From Emiliania huxleyi CCMP1516 (taxonomy: Eukaryota > Haptophyta > Isochrysidales > Noelaerhabdaceae): DNA of 64,000 bases. Both the position numbers and the translations under genes were made by a program. The DNA lies in the NCBI RefSeq assembly GCF_000372725.1, contig NW_005197803.1, forward strand, positions 172,988-236,987. The letters are read 5' to 3'. Of the stretch, positions 28,880 through 39,600 are shown one piece after another. The notes below the pieces were generated by a model. The model was given only the letters and a program-made list of their open reading frames with translations. It made no database searches and was not told the DNA's origin. The first letter of the stretch is position 1. Every line of letters begins with the position of its first letter.

Positions 28880-31800
28880 TCAGTCCATAGTCATGTCGTC
28901 GTTGCGCTGGTGAGGGTTGCGCAGCCCCGGGATCTGCTCCTGCCGCGTTCGGACCTCCTTGGCCTTCGTCTCCAGCTCCTGCTGCCGCTCCTCCGCAAAC
29001 AGGTCCGTGGAGTCCCCAAACTCCTTGACCTGCACCAAAAAGTCGCGGAGGTGCTGCTTGAAGGCGGACTGGTCCTTACACCGCTCAAACATGCCTGAAG
29101 GGGGGGGGGGGGGGCGGGGCGATCAAGGCACACCCAGGATGGGGGGCGGAGGCCCAGGTTCAAGTGCCCCCCCGCGATCGTCGACTGAAGCTGCGCCGCC
29201 GTCAGGTTTGGAAACGAGGTGGTGAACATCTGCAGCAGCAGCTCGCGCACGTACTGGCCGTTTGACGTCGCCGCGACGGAGCCGTCCTGCGGCCAGAGCG
29301 GCGAGGTGATGGCGCCCGACTCGACGGCGACAAAGAGGTGCGCCTGCGAGGGGCGGGATGCGGGTCAGCCCGGCCTCGTTGGCGGCGGCGGGGGGCGAGG
29401 GGGATGAATGGCGAAGAGGGTGGCGCGCGCGCCAGGATCATCGCTTGCAGCTTGAAGCCCGGCTTGTGCAACGTGTCCGTCAGCACGGCAAACACGTCCT
29501 GCAGCAGCCCGAGGTAGTACTGGACATAAAAGGCGTTCATCACCGTCGACGCCTGCACATTCTGCAGCAGCTCGAGCAGCGTGTGCAGCCCCGTCTCCGC
29601 CACGGTCCGCTCCGTGTGCTTGAAGGCCCACCTGCGGCGAGGCGGCAAAGGGTCCGCGGCGGTTGGGCGAAAGGCGGGGCGGGGCGGGCGGGCGGGCGCG
29701 GGGGGGGCACTTGATCGACTCGATGATCAGCGTGAAGTTGTCGGCCCCTTGGAGGAGGGCGGGGAAGCAGTGGTGGTTGATCGCCCGCAGCAGGTTGAAG
29801 AGGTTGGAGCGGTGCTCGGGGAAGTCCTCGAAGTTCTTCGTGATCATGTCGAGCGTCGACTTGAAGACGGCCTCAAAGACGCGCGGCACCTGCGAGGGAC
29901 GCGGAGGCGCGGGCAGGGCCGTGGGCGCGGACGCTCGAAGGAGGAGGGTGGGGCATTGGGGCGGGGTGGACGGGCGTGAGGGGCGGGGGGGGGGGGGTTC
30001 GGGCACCTCCCCCGTCATCCCCGAATGCAGGTTTTTGGAAAGGCCCCAAAAAAACCAGAGCCCCTCCGGGTCCCTCCCCCCCCGGATGGAGCGCACGTAA
30101 CCCCCCAACACGGGGTCCAAAATCTGGGGCACCAACTTGGGGAGCACGAGGTCGGGGTCCTCCAACTTCTCGAAGAAAGGGTTCAAAAAGGGGAAGGTNN
30201 NNNNNNNNNNNNNNNNNNNNNNNNNNNNNNNNNNNNNNNNNNNNNNNNNNNNNNNNNNNNNNNNNNNNNNNNNNNNNNNNNNNNNNNNNNNNNNNNNNCT
30301 CATGGTCGAGTTGATGAGCTCCGAGTACGTCTTGTAGACGTTGAGGAGGTCGACGTAGATATGGCCCAGCTGCACGCTGTAGGGGTGCCCCAGTGCAACC
30401 GCCACCCGCTCGTTGGTACGCACGATGTTCTTTTTCTATACTAAATCGAGGGGGCTCTTGCGGTTCTCCCCGTTCGTCTGCTTGGCCTGCGCGGCGCGCG
30501 GACTGGGGGTGGGGGGATGCGGGTGAGCCGGGCGCGGGCGAGGCGAGGGCGAGGGAGGGCCATTCGGGGCGGGGGAGCGGCCGGGGCGGGGGAGCGGCCG
30601 GGGCGGGGGAGCGGGGGGAGGGCGGTCGGTCGGGCGGGCGCGGCTGCCTGCGCGAGGATGTCGACCCACATCTGGTTGGGCCACTCCATGAGCTTCATCA
30701 GCAGCGCGTCCCGCGTCGGCGCGTCCGACTGCGCCGCAACCATGTACCCCACCGCCTCGTAAAAGACGTGCACCTGCCCCGGCTCGAGGTCAGAGATGAC
30801 CGAGCGCAGGTTGAGCGTGAGCTCGTCGATGAAGGGCATGGCCTCGCCCACCTGCAGGATGACGAACTTGCGGCGGCACTTTTGCGAGATCTTGAGGAAG
30901 GTGTCGCACGCCATGTCCTGCACGCCCGGGTGCAGCTCGTGCATGAACTCGAAGAGCTTGTTGACGACCGTCTTGAGGAACTTCCAGTGCGCGCGCAGGA
31001 AGCGAGGGTACTGGCCGACGACGTACATGATGTTGGAGGCGACGACGGCCTTGTTGTCCTTGCCCCGCTTCATCTCGCACAGGCCGAGCAGGTCCTTGAT
31101 GACGGTGACGAGGAAGCGCTTCTCGTCCTCCTCCGACATGGCGCCCGAGATGGAGCCGATCGCCCAGCAGAGCGTGTTGAGGTTGTGCCACGACCACTGC
31201 GAGCCGTCGACCTGGTACTGCAGCTTGTCGAGCATGATGTTCTCGGTGTCGTCGTAGTTGAGGTGCGTCAGGTAGACCAGCGTCTCGCGCATGGTCTTGT
31301 ACAGCGTGATCGCGTCGCTGTCCTTCATCGTCTCGCGCACAATCTCGCCGTTCTCGTCCTCCACGATGAGCACTTCCTCCGGCTTCGCCATCCGCGAGAC
31401 CATGAGCTGTCTCAGCTTGGTCAGGATCGGCGCGTACAGCTGCAGCCGCGGCGACGCGGCGGGCGAGAGCGCCGCCGGCGCGAGCACCAGCGGCGACTGC
31501 GGCGGCGGCTGGAACTGGCACTCGGTGTGGTATAGGTCCGAGGTCAGCCCGTTCCAATACTCGAGGCAGATCTTGAAGGTCTCCTGGTCGTCGACGTGCG
31601 AGATGGAGACGATCAGCGAGAGGGCCGCCTGGAGGGGGGCGCGGCGCCGGTCGGTGGTGGTGGTGGGTGGGTGGAGTTTGGGGAGGGGGGGGAGGGGAGG
31701 GGGTGCGGACGGCCCCAGAGAGCTCTCGCTCTCGCGGCGCGTCTCTTGGCGGGCTGTCGTTTGCGGGGCGGGGGGCCGCCTGCAGCAGCGTCGGGTCCGC

Positions 31801-31935
31801 CTGCGCGGTCCGCTCTGCGATCTGCAGGTGCTGACGGAAAAAGCAGGAGAAGAAGAGGGCCTGACCACGGCAGGCGGGCGGCGTGCTCAGAGGCTGGCTG
31901 GCTCAGCGCCCCATGCCACGGCCGGGGGCGCGGCA

Positions 31936-31978
<43 letters not shown>

Positions 31979-33803
31979 GCCAAGTTCTGGATGAAGGTTT
32001 GGTCGTGGTCGGTGCCGCTCGCCCAGACCTGCGCCATGTCTAGGTCGGCGTTCACCATCGGCGGGCCCTGTCCGTCGCCGCGCAGGATGGCGGTCGCCAC
32101 CTGCGTGAAGAGCGCCTCGAAGTGCGAGTCATACGCGGCGCCAATCTCGCCGGTGAGCGACTCGTAGATGGTCCCGATGTCGAGTGAGCCAACCTCCGTC
32201 AGGCAGGCGAGCACGTCGTTGCGGAAGGCCGCGTTGGGCAGGAACTTGTAGACCAGCGTCTTTACGAGCTGCGTCTCGAAGATGTAGCCGAGCGGGATCC
32301 AGTTGAGGAACTTGAGCAGCGTCTGAAAGGTGCAGACCTGTTTTGCCGCACGGGGGGCGCGTCAGAGAGCAGGCCAGGGGGGTGGAGGGGGGCAGTGGTT
32401 GGGGGCGGACCAGCAGTGACGGCTTCGCGCTGTTCGCCATGATGTACTCGCACAGCTGGAAGATGAGCGAGAAGTCGGCGTTGAACGACTCCTTGAGCTT
32501 CTTTGCCTTGACCGACGTCATCTCGTCGCGCGAAAAGTCAAACACCTCCTCCGACAGCAGCTTGAGCACAACCATGTTGTTCTCGCACAATGTCTCGTTG
32601 GTCTGCGGGGCGGCGCGGGCAGGTCGGTCGGCGCTGCGGCGCGCCGCGCGCCGTGGGACTGCCGGGCGGGGCTGCGGCGCTCGGCGACGGCGGAGCGCCG
32701 CACCTTCGACGCGTTGACAATGTCTTGGATGAAGGACGGCCAGTTGTGCGGCCACTCCTGCTTGACGATCTGGACGAGGATGACGTTGAGCTTGGTCATG
32801 AAGACCTGGCGAGGGGGGGGCGAGGGGCGGGCGGTGGTGGGCAAGGGCGCGGAGGGTCAGTGTGCAGGCGCGACCAACTGCGCTAGGCGAGGCGAGAGGT
32901 GGCGAGGCGAGAGGCGAGAGCTCGGCGAGGCGGAGAGGGGGCCGGCAGGGGGAGGGAGTCGAGCGCACCCTCTCGGCGCGGAACGTCGCCTCGTCGGACG
33001 ACTTCTGAATGACCAAGTTGACGATGAAGTTCTTGATGCCATTCTGCCGTCGTCCGGGAAAGGGGTGAGGTGCGGCCTGGTGGGTTGCGGCAGGTCGGCG
33101 GCGCGGCGGCAAGCGTGCTGTGTCCACGAGAGGTCGCAGCATCGCCAGAGGCGGCCGCCGCGGCGGCGCGCCTCCTCCCTCTCTCCCCTTGCCGCACTGC
33201 GGCCCGCCCCCCGCAGCAGTGACGGACGCCCCCCCCCACCCCCCCCCCCCACTCACACACCCTCCCTCCCCGCGCCTGCTGCGGCGGCGGCAGCGTCTTC
33301 CAGCGGTACTTGATCGCGCCGTCGAGGATCTGCAGGGCGTAGAAGCGCGTATTCGCCGTGCATGGCGCGCTCGCGTCGAGGATCTGGTCCACTCTGAACC
33401 AGTTGAGCGCGCCCGCCGCGTCCTCGCCCGCTATCCGCTCCTGCAGCTGCGAGAGCGTCCGCTGCGCGGATTGCATCTGCAGGCGGAGGTATCGGGGCGG
33501 GTGTCACGCGGCAGCGACGAGCACGCCACGAGGCATGTCGGCATGGCTGGCTCCGCGCGCGAACAGCGGACGACGCGGACGCTCAGGCTGCCCCCGCGCC
33601 GAGCGTGGATTCGGCCTCCGCCAAGGATGCGTGCGCGGCCGAGGCCGAGGGGGGGAGAGGGGGCGAGCGGGGGGCGCGAGCTCGGCTGCGTGTGGTGGGA
33701 GTGCGCGCGCCTGCTGCGGCGTCCCGGTGTACACCATCTGCACGACCTGCTCGAGCACATTCAGGTCGAGTGGTACGGCGAAATTTAGCAGTTGCTCCTC
33801 CAT
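28880..33803 (-). CDS. XPO1: exportin-1 (CRM1), nuclear export receptor, multi-exon, interrupted by an assembly gap
   Basis: Exons on the minus strand: 33803-33711, 33476-33276, 33043-32969, 32805-32704, 32602-32411, 32337-31981, 31860-31780, 31628-30648, 30486-30007 (contains the N gap), 29889-29711, 29631-29433, 29343 to about 29180, and about 29094-28880. All junctions but the last keep frame. The protein matches CRM1 throughout: [100 protein letters not shown]. It binds leucine-rich export signals together with Ran-GTP and moves proteins and RNPs through nuclear pores. Six of eleven resolved donors are GC. A TAG at 30438-30436 interrupts exon 9 in frame close to the gap; since the reading resumes correctly ([15 protein letters not shown]) I suspect a sequence error or small missing stretch. 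The last intron has a C-homopolymer before its acceptor. Confidence 0.95.
30199..30298. other. 100-N assembly gap inside exportin-1
   Basis: Exactly 100 N, a standard placeholder for a gap of unknown size. CRM1 sequence on both sides implies that coding sequence of roughly 35-60 residues is missing. Flanking sequence has homopolymer runs that suggest lower quality. Confidence 0.98.
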
Positions 33804-34472
33804 GCTGACGCGCTGCGCCTGGGGGAGCGGCCGCGGGCTCACCGGTGGGGACGCCGCGGAGTCGAGTGGGGTGGCGGGCGGCGAGGCGGTGGCGCACCGG
33901 TCGGCGCGCCAGCCCCTTGTCCAAGCGCCCCTCCCGCCGCGCAGTGAGCGGCTATCACCACCCGCCTCGGTCAGTCAGGCAAGAAAAACCAGGGGGGCAC
34001 CCCCGGGGAAGAGACCGAACGGCCGGCCGACACTCTCGGCCATTCCAACGGCCAGGCCGCTCGCTTAAGGCTGATTGGCTAGACGAGCGGCCTACCTCCA
34101 TGGGGCTGTTGGCACGGGGGGAGGTGTCAATCACGCTCCCGGGACGCCGGAGAGATCGGGTTGGTCTCCCCCGCCTTCAGCCCTGACCCGACGGGGACGC
34201 CACCACCCTCGCCCAGGGATCTACAATGCTGTCTTAAGGTCCGACAGGTTCGGCACCGGGCACCGCCTCGGTATACAAAATGCGCCTGCGGGCGGACCCT
34301 CACAGATCACAGATCACATCTAGAGAGAGAGAGAAAGTAACATCGAAGGCTAAGCTCAAAACGAAAAGGGACTGCCGCGACGCCGCACACGGCACCCACA
34401 CCGCCCAAGGCCTCGCAACGAGGCGATAGCAAGCGAAAAGAGCCGCGACACCAAGGAAGCTCGACCGCACAC
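33804..34472. other. divergent intergenic region (exportin-1 / DUF1415 gene)
   Basis: No motif-bearing ORF. It includes a repeated CAGATCACAGATCACAT string near 34302 and a (GA)n run at 34323-34335, within the probable leader of the downstream + strand gene. Confidence 0.5.
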
Positions 34473-35081
34473 ATGTCGAAGCTCGCGCGGCGGCTGGCAG
34501 ACACGCGCCGCTGGCTCGACTCGATCGTCATCGGCCAACGCCTCTGCCCGTTCGCGCCGCCCGTGCGCCAGCCGCCCGCCCTTCGGCTCCGCGCCTCCGT
34601 CGCCGAATGCTCTTGCGGGGTCGCCGCGGAGCTGGACGAGGAGGCCGCCGCGCTGAGGTTGGGGCTCGACTCGCCCGGTACCGAGGGCTCTCCTGAGACA
34701 TCGCTGCTTGTTCTGGGCGGGACGCTAGACAACGGCGCTCTCGGGTGGCGGGAGCTGATCGCGCTTAGCTGGAAGCTCCAGGCGGAGGTCATCGTCGACA
34801 GGGGCCACGCCGAGCACCTCCAGATCGTCCTTTTTCATCCGGCGGCGACACACAGCACCTATGCCGAAGCGGGCGGCCCGGCCGACGCAGGCGACTTCAC
34901 CATTCGGTCGCCCCACCCCGTCGTGCAGCTCCTGCGCGAGGTCGACGTACTGGAGGGCGTGCGTAGCCACCCGGACGCCGAGGGCATCCCTGGGCGGAAC
35001 CGCGTGAGGCTGCGTGGCCAGGGTGTGGCCGCTTGCGAGGAGAGACTAATGAGGTGTATTGCTGCGGGCGAGGAGGCGTGA
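34473..35081 (+). CDS. DUF1415 family protein
   Basis: This 202-residue single-exon protein has the DUF1415 signature in order: WLDSIVIGQRLCPFAPPV near the start (about 14-31), SPETSLLVLGG (about 73-83), LQIVLFHPAA (about 115-124), then FTIRSPHPVVQLLREVDVLE (about 142-161). The family is usually about 190-210 residues in bacteria and algae, so the length fits. Function is unknown; the conserved Cys in LCPF and the His in FHP suggest a small enzyme or metal site, but this is inference. Start is the ATG following CGCACAC. In other organisms it is often nucleus-encoded and may be organellar, but no clear targeting leader is visible here. Confidence 0.85.
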   Translation: MSKLARRLADTRRWLDSIVIGQRLCPFAPPVRQPPALRLRASVAECSCGVAAELDEEAAALRLGLDSPGTEGSPETSLLVLGGTLDNGALGWRELIALSWKLQAEVIVDRGHAEHLQIVLFHPAATHSTYAEAGGPADAGDFTIRSPHPVVQLLREVDVLEGVRSHPDAEGIPGRNRVRLRGQGVAACEERLMRCIAAGEEA

Positions 35082-35653
35082 CCCGCGAGATGAACGGTGT
35101 GTGTGCGTTGGAGAGCATTTGCCGACCTCAGTTTATCTCGTGGACCACAGACGGCCGGCAGGCGACCTCGCGCGAAAAGAGCTCGAACCCCGCACCATCG
35201 TGCATCGATGCACGATGGCACCTGCACATGAGACATTGTGCACATCGGGTTGTTTATCACTTCTCAGCCGCGTGTTAAAAGCTTGCGGCGATTGTGGCGA
35301 TAGGCGAGTAGAAGGAAGAAGCGCAGAGAAGAAGGTCCGCGCGGCGAAACAAATATTACCGCTCGAGCGTACCTCAGGGTTCCGGCTCCTACCCGGATAG
35401 GGGGTCTGTCGGGACTGGCTGGCCCCTCCCAGATAGGTAGGTAGGTTGGTCTTGTTTGGCCCAAAAGGGCCCTGCAATAGGTAGGTACCCCAATTTTTTT
35501 CTTTTTTTTCGCTTCGCTGCGCGGCCTGGGGATAGGTAGGTAGGTAGGGCGTTTTGGCACGAGTCAGTCCCAGGAGATCTCTCGCCAGGCGAGCGGACCC
35601 CAAAGGCTCGAGGCATCGCAAGGCAGCTCCTCCCGCACGAGGCGCCCTCGCTG
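35082..35653. other. intergenic with (TAGG)n tracts
   Basis: Contains TAGGTAGGTAGG tracts at about 35435 and 35534 and a T-rich run at 35493-35510, with lower G+C than the surroundings. Complementary (TACC)n tracts occur at 47360-47430 and 47768-47780. No gene recognised. Confidence 0.5.
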
Positions 35654-36664
35654 ATGGCACTGTCGGAGACATCCCTGATGAGCCATCTCAGCAACGCCGC
35701 TGCAAAGGCTGTCGACGAGATCTCGCAACTCGGACTCGTCCAGGGCCTACCCCCTCAGGAACTTGATGACGCGGTTTTGTCCTTGCTCGAGTCTGGCGGC
35801 ATGCCCGACCCCTACAAGCACTTGTGGGAGCAGTACTCCCTGCCCTCCGAGGTTGCCGGCTGGCTTGCCGCATTCGTGCAAGTAGCCGAGGCTTGCGCAG
35901 CGAGCATCGTGCTGAGCGACATGTCTCTGGCTGGCGCGCCAATGGTCTACGTGAACGACGCGTTCTGCGAATTCACCGGATACACGAAACGGGAGGTGCT
36001 GGGTACGACTGCAGCGAGCTGTCCGTCTTCCCCATCTGTTTTGTCGCCAACGGTCCCGACGCGACCGCCACCTCTGACAAGCGTGCCATCTCCGCTGCTC
36101 AGACGACTCGCCGTGGGCCCAGCAAGTAGTAATGGGAGCAGCAGCAGCCTCGCGAGCATGGACTCTCTTCCTAGTAATTCCGGCCCAGCGTCACCTTCTT
36201 TGTCCACGTTCACCGTCCTTCCGCGATCCGGCGGGTCTGCATACGCCGGTGCACTTCCACGGTTTGAGTGCCATACAAACTCGCTCTCGACTGCCAAGGC
36301 TGCACCAAGTCTTGCAAGCCCTCATCTCTCAGATAGCTTCAACCATTCGGTCATGCTCGCTTCCCCATCAGCCGAGGCGTCCCCATCCCAGCCTCAGTCG
36401 CAATGCAGCTCGGGGTTCCCGTCGCCCTTGCTTTCAGCCTTTCCTCCGACTTTTATTGGGCCGCCTCAGATGTCGCCCTTCTCGCAGCTGTCGTCGTGCT
36501 CCTCCGCTTGCCAATCGAGCGCAGTTGAATCTCCAGACGAAGTGTTTGGAGCAGGCTTGAGCGCGAGCGAGGCGCCACCAGCAAACACCCAATCTTATGA
36601 TCAACCGCCAGAAGCGCATATGCTCTTCCCGCACTTTGGGTCCGCTCAATTCAATCGCAACTAA
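35654..36664 (+). CDS. protein with a truncated PAS/LOV-like domain and a Ser/Pro-rich tail
   Basis: The first 120 residues look globular. From about 76 (VQVAEACAASIVLSDMSL) to 117 (YVNDAFCEFTGYTKREVLG) they match the first half of a LOV-type PAS domain. The second half, which in LOV domains begins with the flavin-binding NCRFLQG motif, is missing. Instead the frame runs into about 215 residues rich in Ser, Pro and Ala. A GTACGA that could be a splice donor lies exactly after REVLG (at about 36003), so the real transcript may splice out part of the tail, but I could not find the missing half downstream. Either the light-sensing domain was truncated and the tail acquired, or the model lacks exons. 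Start is ATG 35654, the only Met near the conserved region. Confidence 0.55.
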   Translation: MALSETSLMSHLSNAAAKAVDEISQLGLVQGLPPQELDDAVLSLLESGGMPDPYKHLWEQYSLPSEVAGWLAAFVQVAEACAASIVLSDMSLAGAPMVYVNDAFCEFTGYTKREVLGTTAASCPSSPSVLSPTVPTRPPPLTSVPSPLLRRLAVGPASSNGSSSSLASMDSLPSNSGPASPSLSTFTVLPRSGGSAYAGALPRFECHTNSLSTAKAAPSLASPHLSDSFNHSVMLASPSAEASPSQPQSQCSSGFPSPLLSAFPPTFIGPPQMSPFSQLSSCSSACQSSAVESPDEVFGAGLSASEAPPANTQSYDQPPEAHMLFPHFGSAQFNRN

Positions 36665-36923
36665 ACCAAACCTCAGCCTCTTCCCGTAAGCGCTGAGCCG
36701 CTCTATGCCTCGCGGGCCCTGCAGGCCGCCGAGTCCCGAGAGCCTCTCAACACTCAAAAGTAAGTCTCTGTACTCTGACACACTTCACTCTTTTCACAGT
36801 CCCTCATCCGTACAGTCTTCTCTTACTGAGCTACGCTCTTCGTTTCCTCTGTACTCATATCTTTACGTCAGGAGTGCGTGTGTCATGGCGTGTGTTTTCG
36901 TATGTCCGTAGCCTGCAATGCTC

Positions 36924-39452
36924 TCAGTCCTGCCCCTCGCGCTGGGCCTGCTCCGTCGACTTGCGCTCCTTCTTTGATCGCTTCCGCTCCTTCTTCGCCC
37001 GCTTCCGCTTCTTCTCCTCCGCCGACTGGCCATCGCTGAGCGAGTCCGACTCGTCCCGCCGCCTCCTCTTCTTCTCCTTCTTCTCTTTGCGCTTGCGCCT
37101 GCGCCGCTCGTCGCTGGCGTCCTCGCTGTCGCTGCTATCGCTACTGCCGCTCGCTTCGGCGGCCGCCGCGGAGTATGGGCCGCCCGTCTCGACCGGAGGC
37201 TTGGGCGGCGCGGGGAGCGGCGCCTCGGGCTCATGGGCCAATTTGGCGGCGGCCGCCGCCACACCTGGTCCAAATGAGAGCATGGGCGCGGGCCGCTCTC
37301 GTTTGGGTGCGGCGCCGTTGGCCGGTGATGCACGCGGCGCGGCGGCGCGGTCGATCAACACCGTGGCCACCTCGGCGGTCTGCAGCGCTGCGGCGTCGAT
37401 GACGCCTCCGAGGAGGCGATCGCGGAGGGAGGAAGCCACGGCGGCGGTGAGCGCGGTGACGTCAGCGGCGTCGAGCGGCGCGAGCGGTGCGAGCGCGGCT
37501 TGCAACTCGCCCTTCCGCACCGCGCCGTCGCCCAGCCGCAGCGCAAGCGCAGCCACCGCGGCGCGCACCCCGGCAGCGCAGAGCAGCGGCGGCGGCCCGC
37601 CGTCCTCTGGCGCAGCGCCGCGGAGGGCGAAGCGCCGTAGGTGCAGCAGCTGCGAGTCGCCGGTGGGGGCCGCGCCTTGCGCCGCGGCGCCCGCGGCTGA
37701 GGCGGCGGGCTGCAGTTTGTCTCGCCCTACCCACACCGAGCCGCGTAGCAAGGGAGAGCGCTCCTGCGCCGCCGAGCGCTGCAGCAGCAGGCGCGGGCGC
37801 GCTGCGCGGGCGTCGGCGGAGGCCGGCGGTATGCCAGCTAGCTTGTCGGTGAGCGCGGGCACGAGCGACGCATGCAGCGTGCCGGCGTAAGCCTCGTACT
37901 TGCGTGCGTGCTCCGAGCCGAGCACATCTCGCAGCAGCAGCAGCAGAGCGAGGTGGACCGACAACGAGGATCCCCATACGTAGAGCCCGCCCTGCTCGCT
38001 TGCGACCTCTGCCCCAGAGCCCGACTTGACCTCGGCGATCCGCTCGGCGCTCAGCCGCGTGCGCAGCGGCTCCGCCACCGGCACGCCGGCACCGCATGCT
38101 TCGGAGTCACCGAGCGGCGCGATCACCTCCCACAGCATCGCCTCGAGCTTTGCTGTTCCTGCAGCACCGTCCGGGTCGAAGATACGCATCGAGTAGAAGT
38201 CTTTCTCGGGGTCCAGTTCGACCTTTGCGCCGTTGCTGACGCAAAGCGGCGAGATCCGGCTGCCCGGCGGCTCGGCGCCGATGACGCGGTCGAATGCGTC
38301 GCTCGGCACGACGGCGAGGTACTTTCCCTCCTGCACGGCGGGCGCCTTCGCCTGCAGCAGCTGCACCACAGCCGAATGAAGGTCCGGTGATGCGCCGGCC
38401 TGCGGCGGCGGCGGCGGCTGCGGCGCCGTCGGCTGTGGCTGCGCTGGCTGTGGCTGCTGCGGCGGTGCAAAATGCATCGTCGCGGCGGGCGGTGCGTAGG
38501 CCTGTTGCTGCGCGACTGGCTGCGCGTACGCGTGCTGCTGGGGGGGCGAAAAGGCTTGCGGCTGCGCGGCAAGCGGCACCAACGGCGCGCTGTGCTGCTG
38601 CGCGAGCGGCGGCGCGTGTGGTGACGCCTGTGGCGGCTGGTAGTGCGGCTGCGGTTGAGCCTGAAACTGTATTTGCGGCTGCACCTGCGGCTGCACCTGC
38701 TGCTGCATCGGCTGCTGCATCTGCGGCTGCATCGGCTGCAGGTACGGCTGCACCTGCTGCTGCATCGGCGGCTGCACCTGCTGCTGCATCGGCTGCTGCA
38801 TCTGCGGCTGCATCGGCTGCACGTACGGCTGCACCTGCTGCTGCATCGGCGGCTGCACCTGCTGCTGCATCGGCTGCTGCATCTGCGGCTGCATCGGCTG
38901 CACGTACGGCTGCACCTGCTGCTGCACCGGCGGCTGATGCGACTGCGGTTGCATGTGCGGCAGCGTGTGCGGCTGCTGCGGTTGTGGCTGCGCAAAGGTG
39001 GGCGGTGGTTGTGGCGCCGAGGGTCCCGGTGAAGACGCTGCTGCCGGCCATCCGCCGCCGCACGACCAATCCTTCGTCACCCTGGACGACGACGCTGCCG
39101 CCGTCACGGTGTCCTCAACCATGGCCTCAGCCGCAGCCGCGGCAGCCGGCGGCGGCGGGCGCGTCGCTCGCCTGCGAAGGAGGGAGGCGAGCGCAACATG
39201 GCCCCCTTTCTCGGCAAGGTCGGCGGCCGTCTTGCCCTTTGGGTTGACCGGGGTGGTCGACGCGCCCCTGTTTAGCAGGGTGTTTGCAAGCGAGATGTGG
39301 CCTTTGGCGGCAGCGCAGTGCAGCAGTGTATAGCCTGTGTACATCCCCTTATCCAGTTGCTGGTTGAGAAGGTCAGGTTTTGACTTGAGGGCTTCAAGCA
39401 CCACCGACTCACTTCCGTTGAGGGCGGCCTGGTACGGACCCTGGTCCCCCAT
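36924..39452 (-). CDS. ankyrin-repeat protein with a Q/P-rich 27-residue tandem repeat and a basic, nuclear-type C-terminus
   Basis: The single-exon 842-residue protein starts with about three ankyrin units (residues 5-97; TGYTLLHCAAAKGHISLANTLL is the clearest). A Pro/Gln-rich region contains about three near-identical copies of a 27-residue unit, an 81-bp DNA repeat at about 38690-38935, built on QPQMQQPMQQQ and QVQPYVQPM. Residues about 360-690 form an Ala-rich region with some globular segments (LAVVPSDAFDRVIG, DFYSMRIFDPDG). The C-terminus alternates acidic Ser runs with Lys/Arg blocks (RRRRKRKEKKEKKRRRR, KKERKRSKKERK), which would act as nuclear localisation signals. It is probably a nuclear scaffold or transcription/RNA cofactor. 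The whole architecture is not one I can name. A promoter-like repeat lies about 150 bp upstream. Confidence 0.7.
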   Translation of the reverse strand: MGDQGPYQAALNGSESVVLEALKSKPDLLNQQLDKGMYTGYTLLHCAAAKGHISLANTLLNRGASTTPVNPKGKTAADLAEKGGHVALASLLRRRATRPPPPAAAAAAEAMVEDTVTAAASSSRVTKDWSCGGGWPAAASSPGPSAPQPPPTFAQPQPQQPHTLPHMQPQSHQPPVQQQVQPYVQPMQPQMQQPMQQQVQPPMQQQVQPYVQPMQPQMQQPMQQQVQPPMQQQVQPYLQPMQPQMQQPMQQQVQPQVQPQIQFQAQPQPHYQPPQASPHAPPLAQQHSAPLVPLAAQPQAFSPPQQHAYAQPVAQQQAYAPPAATMHFAPPQQPQPAQPQPTAPQPPPPPQAGASPDLHSAVVQLLQAKAPAVQEGKYLAVVPSDAFDRVIGAEPPGSRISPLCVSNGAKVELDPEKDFYSMRIFDPDGAAGTAKLEAMLWEVIAPLGDSEACGAGVPVAEPLRTRLSAERIAEVKSGSGAEVASEQGGLYVWGSSLSVHLALLLLLRDVLGSEHARKYEAYAGTLHASLVPALTDKLAGIPPASADARAARPRLLLQRSAAQERSPLLRGSVWVGRDKLQPAASAAGAAAQGAAPTGDSQLLHLRRFALRGAAPEDGGPPPLLCAAGVRAAVAALALRLGDGAVRKGELQAALAPLAPLDAADVTALTAAVASSLRDRLLGGVIDAAALQTAEVATVLIDRAAAPRASPANGAAPKRERPAPMLSFGPGVAAAAAKLAHEPEAPLPAPPKPPVETGGPYSAAAAEASGSSDSSDSEDASDERRRRKRKEKKEKKRRRRDESDSLSDGQSAEEKKRKRAKKERKRSKKERKSTEQAQREGQD

Positions 39453-39600
39453 CGTGCCTGGTCAACACAGCCCTCCGGAGTTCGCGCGAGAAAAGAAATA
39501 CTCGGCTCCTCATGAGCGAGAAGCGGCGAAAGACTGCGAAGAGAGATAGGAAGAGGCAGACTCCCTAGGGTGGGCGACGGCTAGCGCATCACACACCTCT

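Noticed and set aside
30436..30438. Exportin-1 as a pseudogene because of the in-frame TAG
   Set aside because: All other exons are intact and strongly conserved with correct splice phases, and the stop lies next to an assembly gap; an error is more likely.
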